DNA from: an uncultured Flavobacteriales bacterium
Lineage (GTDB): Bacteria; Bacteroidota; Bacteroidia; Flavobacteriales; JBLHRE01
Assembly: GCA_937139155.1 (NCBI GenBank)
Contig: CAKZPI010000017.1
Span: 1 to 64,000 of the forward strand
Length of the DNA stretch: 64,000 nucleotides
Reading direction: 5' to 3'
The position numbers were made by a program, and so were the translations under genes. How positions within the stretch are numbered: position 1 is the first letter of the stretch; each line of letters starts with the position of its first letter. The notes beneath the pieces are model-generated. The model was not told where the DNA came from, made no database searches, and worked only from the letters and a program-made list of their open reading frames with translations. Positions 56,694-64,000 of this stretch are shown in pieces.

Positions 56694-59600
56694 CTACTGC
56701 AAACTAATTCTTCGGGTAACGTTTCCGTCGGCCGTAGTTATTTGTAGTAAGTAAACACCTTTCGGCAATTGATCCATGTCTATTTTGTGACGGTAGGTTC
56801 CGGCGAAAGCTGTACGGCTATCGGTCCATACCACCATTCCAGTCACATTTACAAGTTGCATATTCAAGTCCGTCGAGGTTCCAGTGGTAAACTCAAGGTT
56901 TACCATATCAGAAGCCGGGTTCGGGAATACATTGATTGAGGTTTCAATTTCCTCAGCAATGCTAATTCCTTGAATAATTACAGAATAAGTAACCGTATCT
57001 GCACCACATTGGTCAGTTACAACCAAGGAAACAGTATAGGTTCCATTGGCAGTAAAGGTATGCATTGGGTTTTCTTGGGTAGATGTATTACCATCCCCGA
57101 AGTCCCATAGATAGGTAGCCGATCCTGCATCCGCGTTGGAAGTATTGGTAAAGGTTACGTCCACTCCTGTCATGGTAGCCGGAGCATTTGAAGAGCTAAA
57201 GTCGGCCACTGGATCAATACAAGGTTGAGTACACAGGGCATAGAAATTAGCTGAGTCAACAAATCCGAACTGACCACCCATTGCAACGGTATCGCTACAA
57301 ACGGTTAGAACATATTCACCATTTCCATAGTTACAGCAGATTCCGTCTCCGTAAGCATCCGTAATGGTAAAGGTCAAATAAGCACCTTCAACCACGTCGT
57401 AGTCTCTTACATAGGTAGAATCATCCGCTAGAGTTCCTGCAGCAACAGAATCGTAAACCGTTCCATTGGCGTCCACTAGCATATATCCGGTTTCATCACC
57501 ATAGTTATCGGTGGTAAGTGATAGTCTCACATTCACACGAGCTGTGGTTGAATCAGATACAATTCGGATATTATCAAGAGCTGCATCGTTGTAGAAAGTA
57601 GACCCATTAGCATCGTCTACCTCCATGTGGAATCTAACCATTGCAGGGTTTTGACTCAATGGAAGACCAACAACCTCGTCGGTATTCCAAACATCGCCCT
57701 TATCACCTGTTTCAGACCAAATGGTAACCCAGTTGGTTCCGTCAAAGGCTTGAGCAGAAAGTGTACCCATGGCAACTCCATACATATGGTAGTCAAATTT
57801 CAAGGCTGGATGTGCCAAGCTTGAAATGTCTACCTGAGGCAACATCAATACGGCCGTATCTCCATCTGAAGTTCCGGAAGTTTCTGTATAGATGTAGTAA
57901 GTAGAACCATTTGACCCTGTAGAAGGACCCGTACTTGATGAAGATGTTCCGTTTGCATCAACCACCCAATTCATCTCATTAGATGCAGGCAGTTCCCAGC
58001 AATTTGGAAGTACACCTCCTTCAAAGCCTTCAGAGAATGGAGCTGCGAAAGCTAAACATGCAGTTGTAGCAGACACCGGACCAGATTGAAGACTGAAATT
58101 ACCAGCCGAGCACTCTTCGGTTACATAGAAATCATAGGTAGTAGCAGGGTTTAAACCTGTAACCGTTGCACCTACGGTAGTAACACTCATTGTATTACCA
58201 GAACCAGGGGCAAAGCCGGTAGAGTCATACTCAATAACCCAACCTACCGCGTTGGTATCTCCTGGGGTCCAGTTAACGAATGCGCTGTTAGCAGTAACAT
58301 TAGAGGCTGTAATTCCTAAAGGAGGATTCGGACAAGCTGGAGGCTCACCGATGTAAATGTCATCAATCAAGATGTCATTGTAGAACGGAGTCGGATTACC
58401 ATTTTCCTCAACGGTGAAACGTAGAGCTACAGGGCCAGTGGTTGATAAAGCGGCTAAGCTTGTATCAAATTGAGCCCAACCGTTAGATTCACCTTTGTGA
58501 ACCATCAGGGTTGTCCAAGCCGAACCATCGTTGAATTCAACGGTTAGGGTATTGTAGGAGGAATCATTGGTGTTTGAAGAGAAATAATAGAACTCTACTT
58601 TACCATTGGTAACCCCGGTAATATCTACAAACGGAGTTTGAAGAGAAGAAATCTGCCCAGGACCATTAGGAGTTGAACCGTCAATCCAAGCATAATTAGT
58701 ACCTCCAATCGGGGTATGGTCACCAGCTGAACTAGCGGCATAACCAGCACCCGTTGAATATCTCCATGCTTCAGAACCAGACTCAACATAACAAGCTGGG
58801 GTTGAAGTGGCAGAGAAATTCGTACTTAATGGAGCAGGAACCGCATTACAAGCTGTAGTAGCAGTAACAGGTCCAATCCAGTTAGACGCTCCATTCTGGC
58901 AAGTGTCCTGAACGTAAACATCATAGGTTGTATTGGCGGATAATCCGGTAATTGTGGCAGGGTTTGGTTGGGCAGAAACAAGAGTTCCTGAACCTGGAGT
59001 AAACCCTGTTGGACCATATTCAATATTACCAGCGGCACTACCATTGATTGAGGTCCAAGCCACATCCATAGTAGTGGTTGTGATGTTGGAAAGACTCAAA
59101 TTGGTAGGATCGGCGCAAAACACCTCTTTCACTTCAATATCAAATGGAGTGGTTTGAGGAGAAGGCCAAGTAGAAACAGTAATAAAGTAAGTTACTCCGG
59201 CCTGAACAGATGCCGCCGAAATAGCTGGGTTACCTGAAGAGTTCGTATTGAAATCTACACAAACAGAAGCCGTATCACTAGGACATCCTTCGGTAAGGAA
59301 AACCCCTACCCACGAGCCTGTATTTGTAAGGGTAATAGAAATGATTTGATCATTCTGAGGAATGTATGCAAAAACATAATCATCCCCGTTCATATAACTT
59401 CCACCACATGGGTTGGTCGTATTATCAAAGTCATCCCCGGCACCATCGGTATCTAAACCTGTTTGAACAAAAGGCAAACTATTGATCACATTCGGGGCAC
59501 CACAGTCAGCACCTGGAATCAACGAAGAGAAGGTAAATGGCACCCAGATTGAAGTATCACCTGTAGCACAAATTTCTCTTATATAAGCATCATAATCAGC

Positions 59601-62102
59601 ACCTTGATTCAAACCTCCAATGGTAAATGGATTGGAAGTTGGAACAACCATGTTTCCGGTACCTTGAACGAAACCAGCAGTATCATACTCAATTTCAAAA
59701 GAAGAGCCTGACGCACCTGCCACCCAGCTAATATCAATGGATGTTAAGGTTGCATTGCTGGTATTGATGCTGGATGGCTGAGCACATAATGGCTCTTCCA
59801 TAATCCGCACATCATCAATTAAGATGTCATTGTAATAAGGAACGGGTAAACCATCCTCTTCAATGGTGAAGCGAACTTGAACGGGACCCGTAATGTTAAA
59901 GCCTGAAAGCAAGGTAGAAACCTTAGCCCAGCCACCAGAAGGTCCGGCATAGTCCATGATTAAGTTCCAAGCAGCACCATCCCAAAATTCAACCGTAAGA
60001 TTGTTAAAAGAGGTATCGTTGGAATTCTCAGAGAAGAAGTAGAAATCCATATAAGGACTGGTCAATCCGCTCACATCTACTAAAGGAGAAGTAAGGGTAG
60101 AGATTCTACCAGGTCCATTTGGACTAGAACCGTCAATCCATGCATAATTCGTACCTCCACCATTGGTGTTATCACCTGCATTTCCAGCAGCATATCCAGC
60201 ACCGGTTGAGTATCTCCAAGATTCAGCCCCTGACTCTAACCAACAAGATGGGGTAGAAGTTCCAGCGAAACTTTCAATCAACGGAGCAGGTAGGGTAGCA
60301 CAAGCCGTTTTGCCTGTTAAAGGACCAACATCTACTGAAAAGTTTCCTGCAGAACACTCTTCTGTAATGTAAAAATCATATTCCGTATTTGGGTCTAAAC
60401 CAGTAACGGTTGCACCAATGGTTGAAACCGACATGGTCATTCCGCTACCTTGAGTAAATCCAGTAGAATCGTATTCAATGGTCCAGCTAACCGCATTGCT
60501 ATCACCTGGAGTCCAGGTAAGTGACATGCTATTAGATTGAGCGTTTACTACTGCCAATCCTGAAGGAGGATTCGGACAGCTAGCCATGGTAGTTACCGCA
60601 ACTGGCCCGTCAGAAAGACTGAAGTTTCCTGCAGTACACTCTTCCGTAACGTAAAAGTCATAATCCGTATTCGGGTTCAAACCTGAAACGGTAGCCCCGA
60701 TGCTTGCGGAAGACATGGTCGTTCCTGAGCCAAGGGTAAATCCGCTAGGACCGTATTCAATTTCCCAAGAAACTGCATTTGAATCACCAGGAGACCAGTT
60801 TAAATCAACCGAGCTAGCAGTGATATTTGACGCAGTTAGCCCAGAAGGAGTATTCGGACAAGCTGGCAATTCAACAAAACGAATGTCGTCAATCGCCAAG
60901 TCATTGTAGAAAGTAGATCCGGTTGGTCCTACTTGTAGAATAAATCTCACTTGAACCAAAGAAGGGAAGCCAGAAAGTGAAACGAATACATCGTTAAACC
61001 ACTGATTTCCTTGGTCACCGGTATCTGAGAATACAGGAACCCAATTGGTTCCATCATAAGCCTCAACGGTGAATGTACCCATGGTTGAACCATACATATG
61101 GTAATCAAACCCTAGGGTTGGTGTTGAAAGTCCTGAAATGTCAACTACGGGCGCATTTAAAATTGCAATGTCATTGTGTGAAGAACCAGAGGTTTCTACA
61201 TAGGCGTAAAAGTTTCCTTGGTTGGCTCCACTTGGGCCGGTAGTTGATGAAGAGGTACCTCCTGAATTGAAAGACCAGTTTCTGTCATCGTTTTGATCTT
61301 GACTCCAGCACAAGGGTAGAGATCCTCCTTCAAAACCTTCCATATAAGGAGCTGCCTGGGCGTTACAAGCGGTTTTGAAAGATACCGGTCCCACCCAATT
61401 GGATGAGCCTCCTGTACAAGAATCCTGCACATAAACATCATAATCCGTGTTCTGAGTTAAACCTGAAATGGTTGCTGGAGAAACCTGAGCTGTCAGGAAA
61501 GTTCCTGAACCTTGGTTGAATCCTGCAGGACCATATTCAATGGTACCCGTTGCCACGGCATTGATTGAGGTCCAAGAAACATCAACGGAAGAAGATGTGA
61601 TGTTGGAAACCATCAAACCCGAAGGCTCTGCACAAGCAACCTCTGTAATATCGATGTCAAAATCGGTAGTTTGAGGAGAAGGATAGGTAGATACCGTAAT
61701 ATAATAGGTAACCCCACCCGTCACCTGAGCAACTCCGATGGACGGATTCCCTGATGAGCTTGTATTGGAAGCAACGCAAACGGCTGCTGTATCATCCGGA
61801 CAACCCTCCGTAAGGAAAACCCCAACCCAAGTATTTGTATTGGAAAGGGTGATGTTGATGTTTTGAGTTAATAATGGCGTAAATGAAAATACGTAATCAT
61901 CTCCGTTCATATAACTACTACCGCAAGCATCGGAAGACGAATAATCGTCACCAAAGCCGGCCGTTGTTAATGAGTCTGCACTGTAGGGCAGAGAGGAAAT
62001 GACGTCTGGGTTTGCACAATCAGTACCGGCTTGAGCAGAGGCGCTGCTATAACCGAATACCAAAAACAAACCCAATAACCATCGTAGGTAATTGTGTTTC
62101 AT
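56694..62102 (-). CDS. Giant T9SS-exported repeat adhesin: FN3, MAM-like and PKD modules
   Basis: About 1800 aa; several FN3-like modules, two types of MAM-like modules, PKD (TYLWDFGDGNTSTQENPMHTFTANGTYTVSLVVTD), C-terminal INVFPNPASDMVNLEF...LPKGVYLLQI. Start ATG at 62102 likely (MKHNYLRWLLGLFLVFG). Confidence 0.88.
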   Translation of the reverse strand: MKHNYLRWLLGLFLVFGYSSASAQAGTDCANPDVISSLPYSADSLTTAGFGDDYSSSDACGSSYMNGDDYVFSFTPLLTQNINITLSNTNTWVGVFLTEGCPDDTAAVCVASNTSSSGNPSIGVAQVTGGVTYYITVSTYPSPQTTDFDIDITEVACAEPSGLMVSNITSSSVDVSWTSINAVATGTIEYGPAGFNQGSGTFLTAQVSPATISGLTQNTDYDVYVQDSCTGGSSNWVGPVSFKTACNAQAAPYMEGFEGGSLPLCWSQDQNDDRNWSFNSGGTSSSTTGPSGANQGNFYAYVETSGSSHNDIAILNAPVVDISGLSTPTLGFDYHMYGSTMGTFTVEAYDGTNWVPVFSDTGDQGNQWFNDVFVSLSGFPSLVQVRFILQVGPTGSTFYNDLAIDDIRFVELPACPNTPSGLTASNITASSVDLNWSPGDSNAVSWEIEYGPSGFTLGSGTTMSSASIGATVSGLNPNTDYDFYVTEECTAGNFSLSDGPVAVTTMASCPNPPSGLAVVNAQSNSMSLTWTPGDSNAVSWTIEYDSTGFTQGSGMTMSVSTIGATVTGLDPNTEYDFYITEECSAGNFSVDVGPLTGKTACATLPAPLIESFAGTSTPSCWLESGAESWRYSTGAGYAAGNAGDNTNGGGTNYAWIDGSSPNGPGRISTLTSPLVDVSGLTSPYMDFYFFSENSNDTSFNNLTVEFWDGAAWNLIMDYAGPSGGWAKVSTLLSGFNITGPVQVRFTIEEDGLPVPYYNDILIDDVRIMEEPLCAQPSSINTSNATLTSIDISWVAGASGSSFEIEYDTAGFVQGTGNMVVPTSNPFTIGGLNQGADYDAYIREICATGDTSIWVPFTFSSLIPGADCGAPNVINSLPFVQTGLDTDGAGDDFDNTTNPCGGSYMNGDDYVFAYIPQNDQIISITLTNTGSWVGVFLTEGCPSDTASVCVDFNTNSSGNPAISAASVQAGVTYFITVSTWPSPQTTPFDIEVKEVFCADPTNLSLSNITTTTMDVAWTSINGSAAGNIEYGPTGFTPGSGTLVSAQPNPATITGLSANTTYDVYVQDTCQNGASNWIGPVTATTACNAVPAPLSTNFSATSTPACYVESGSEAWRYSTGAGYAASSAGDHTPIGGTNYAWIDGSTPNGPGQISSLQTPFVDITGVTNGKVEFYYFSSNTNDSSYNTLTVEFNDGSAWTTLMVHKGESNGWAQFDTSLAALSTTGPVALRFTVEENGNPTPFYNDILIDDIYIGEPPACPNPPLGITASNVTANSAFVNWTPGDTNAVGWVIEYDSTGFAPGSGNTMSVTTVGATVTGLNPATTYDFYVTEECSAGNFSLQSGPVSATTACLAFAAPFSEGFEGGVLPNCWELPASNEMNWVVDANGTSSSSTGPSTGSNGSTYYIYTETSGTSDGDTAVLMLPQVDISSLAHPALKFDYHMYGVAMGTLSAQAFDGTNWVTIWSETGDKGDVWNTDEVVGLPLSQNPAMVRFHMEVDDANGSTFYNDAALDNIRIVSDSTTARVNVRLSLTTDNYGDETGYMLVDANGTVYDSVAAGTLADDSTYVRDYDVVEGAYLTFTITDAYGDGICCNYGNGEYVLTVCSDTVAMGGQFGFVDSANFYALCTQPCIDPVADFSSSNAPATMTGVDVTFTNTSNADAGSATYLWDFGDGNTSTQENPMHTFTANGTYTVSLVVTDQCGADTVTYSVIIQGISIAEEIETSINVFPNPASDMVNLEFTTGTSTDLNMQLVNVTGMVVWTDSRTAFAGTYRHKIDMDQLPKGVYLLQITTADGNVTRRISLQ
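59386..61916 (-). repeat. Large internal duplication in the adhesin gene (2517 bp spacing)
   Basis: 14-mer CCGTTCATATAACT (encoding SYMNGDD) occurs at 61903 and 59386, same frame; surrounding WVGVFLTEGCP, GVTYYITVS/GVTYFITVS also repeat. Confidence 0.75.
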
Positions 62103-62237
62103 GGCAATAAATTGATTTGATTGATAATTCATGTAGTGTTTGGCGATGTTAAATGAACGTGTTATTTGTAGTGAGGATTAAAATTATAAATAATTCCTAT
62201 GCTAGCCTAATAAGGAAGAGGGGAATTTTCATTTCTG

Positions 62238-62245
62238 TATTTTTG
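62238..62245 (+). promoter_or_regulatory. -7 element TATTTTTG upstream of Ig-like lipoprotein
   Basis: Perfect TAnnTTTG, 22 nt before ATG 62268. Confidence 0.45.
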
Positions 62246-62267
62246 GCCCTGAACTAAAACAGGGAAA

Positions 62268-63824
62268 ATGACTAGGCTGGTTGTAGGGTATTTCATACTC
62301 ATCATATTTATATCATGCGCAAAAGTTGTGGCCCCTGATGGGGGTTCGAAAGACATAAGTCCTCCTGAACTTGTGATGAGTGAGCCGGTATTTGGAGCTA
62401 CTAACTTTGAGAGGCGAAAGATAGAGTTGGTTTTTAACGAATACATTGATATTCGTCAGATTGAAAACCAAATTATTATCACCCCTCCTCTAAATCAACC
62501 GCCCATCTTTAAACTGAAAGGCAAAAAATTAAGCATTGAGTTTCAAGAAAAACTACTCGAAAATCGAACTTACAACCTTCAATTTGGAGAAGGAATCAAA
62601 GATCTTAACGAAGGAAATGCGGCCCCTGGATTCCAGTTTGTTTTCTCCACAGGAAGTCAGCTTGACTCAGCCTATTTCCAAGGCAAAGCTGTAAACGCTT
62701 TCACAAAAGAACCCCTGGAAAAAGGCATACTTGTGCTTTACGATGCCCAAGATTTTCACGATAGTATACTTTATGAGGGTAGTCCAACCTACCTTGCAAG
62801 CATTAAAGACGGTGAATTTACAGCCAACTACATTCGGGAAGGAAATTATATAGCCTTTGCCTTTGAAGATAATAATGGGAATTATAAATACGAGCCCCTT
62901 TCTGATGGCGGACTGGGCTTTCCTGCATCTACCTGGTCCACCGAGAATCCTGAGCAAGGTGAGATTTTAGTAAGCACCAAAACCTTATCGCCAAATCGCC
63001 CGCAGTTCAATCTTTCTGGATTTCAAAAGCTCAGTCTAGGCTTCGACCCAAAGCCCCAAATTGATTCCTTCAAAGTTTCTTCCCCTTCCCAAATCATAAG
63101 CACCCGTTGGAACCCCAAAAAAGATAGCCTTGAGATTTTTTATGGCTCGGAAGTGCAAGACAGCATCCTTCTTTTTACTCAACAAAATTCAAGAATGGAT
63201 ACGCTTGACCTTAGAATTAGAGAAGGCGAGAATAAAAGTTTAGGGCTGGCAAAAAGGTTTCGAAAAGACCTTTTCATTAAAAATAACCCTAAAATTCATT
63301 TTAGCGGATTGGTTCAAGAGGTAAATCCTGCCAAGTTTAAAATCTTCCATGCCAAGGATACCTTGGTTCCAAATGCAGAGCAGGTCAAATTGTCTGAGGA
63401 CCAGCTTAGTCTCGTCATCGAGATTCCTGCCAAAGAGGCTGGTCTCTACGGAATCGGCATTTACCCTGGAGCATTAAACCCCTTATTCCTCCTTGACCAT
63501 GACACCTTAGAATGGTCGTACCAAGTGCCTAGTTCTGAAAGTTTAGGCAAATTTAGCTTTAAACAGGATTCAGAGCTAGGGATTGAGTTCATCTATCAAT
63601 TTTTAAGCTCCGACCAAACGGTTCTTCAAGAATTTAATTCGGAAAGCTTCAATTTGAAGCAGATGAGACCTGGTAAATACGGCCTTAGAAGGTTTATTGA
63701 CCTTAACGGGAATGGGCAATGGGACCCCGGAAAAATTGAGGGACGAATCCAACCTGAACCCATGTATTATTATCCTGAAACCATTGAAGTTCGGGCAAAC
63801 TGGGAAATTGAGGCAGTCTGGTGA
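62268..63824 (+). CDS. Lipoprotein with N-terminal bacterial Ig-like domain
   Basis: Lipobox IIFISC; APDGGSKDISPPELVMSEPVFGATNFERRKIELVFNEYIDI typical of Bacteroidota Ig-like (Big_5) lipoproteins. Confidence 0.82.
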   Translation: MTRLVVGYFILIIFISCAKVVAPDGGSKDISPPELVMSEPVFGATNFERRKIELVFNEYIDIRQIENQIIITPPLNQPPIFKLKGKKLSIEFQEKLLENRTYNLQFGEGIKDLNEGNAAPGFQFVFSTGSQLDSAYFQGKAVNAFTKEPLEKGILVLYDAQDFHDSILYEGSPTYLASIKDGEFTANYIREGNYIAFAFEDNNGNYKYEPLSDGGLGFPASTWSTENPEQGEILVSTKTLSPNRPQFNLSGFQKLSLGFDPKPQIDSFKVSSPSQIISTRWNPKKDSLEIFYGSEVQDSILLFTQQNSRMDTLDLRIREGENKSLGLAKRFRKDLFIKNNPKIHFSGLVQEVNPAKFKIFHAKDTLVPNAEQVKLSEDQLSLVIEIPAKEAGLYGIGIYPGALNPLFLLDHDTLEWSYQVPSSESLGKFSFKQDSELGIEFIYQFLSSDQTVLQEFNSESFNLKQMRPGKYGLRRFIDLNGNGQWDPGKIEGRIQPEPMYYYPETIEVRANWEIEAVW

Positions 63825-64000
63825 TCAAATGATCATAAACTCATCCCGATCGTTCAGGAAGGCTAACTTCTGACGAATCTCTTTTAGGTATTTCCCTGAA
63901 ATTTCAGCTTTGAAAGCGCCTTCTTTGTCTTCTGGCATGGAGGCCACGGTTTCACCCATGGGGTCAATCACTACAGAGTTCCCCTTGAAATTAACCTTAT
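63825..64000 (-). CDS. C-terminal part of nitrilase/carbon-nitrogen hydrolase family protein, truncated by window edge
   Basis: Minus translation KVNFKGNSVVIDPMGETVASMPEDKEGAFKAEISGKYLKEIRQKLAFLNDRDEFMII*. Confidence 0.7.
   Translation of the reverse strand, partial: KVNFKGNSVVIDPMGETVASMPEDKEGAFKAEISGKYLKEIRQKLAFLNDRDEFMII

Noticed and set aside
56694-62132. CRISPR-like or tandem short repeat in the adhesin gene
   Set aside because: Repeats are in-frame protein modules of 94 to 839 aa, not short direct repeats with spacers.

Overview
The window comes from a Bacteroidota genome, most likely Flavobacteriales-like. Support: several T9SS C-terminal sorting domains, a MurF-Alr fusion, DUF4271 next to a HemD-like gene, and repeated TAnnTTTG promoter elements just upstream of start codons. 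From about 5.4 kb to the right end it is mostly ordinary chromosomal housekeeping and envelope genes: murF-alr, O-antigen ligase, two S41 peptidases, rnpA, S46 peptidase, dinB, yidD, rlmN, superoxide dismutase, glycyl-tRNA synthetase, TerC, OmpA, exoIII, a large OM beta-protein and an 1812-aa repeat adhesin. The left 5.4 kb is clearly different. It is an array of truncated Rhs tip cassettes: three copies of the Rhs core, each with an unrelated C-terminal domain and each immediately followed by a different small exported or lipoprotein gene (candidate immunity). A fourth Rhs fragment runs off the left edge. This array is the best candidate for an under-described system. Second is a tight five-gene operon ending in an ArsM-like arsenite methyltransferase, with two glycosyltransferases, a polyferredoxin-like membrane protein and an FAD oxidoreductase. 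I found no tRNA, rRNA, CRISPR array, transposase or integrase. All product names come from motif recognition by eye; no database search was run.
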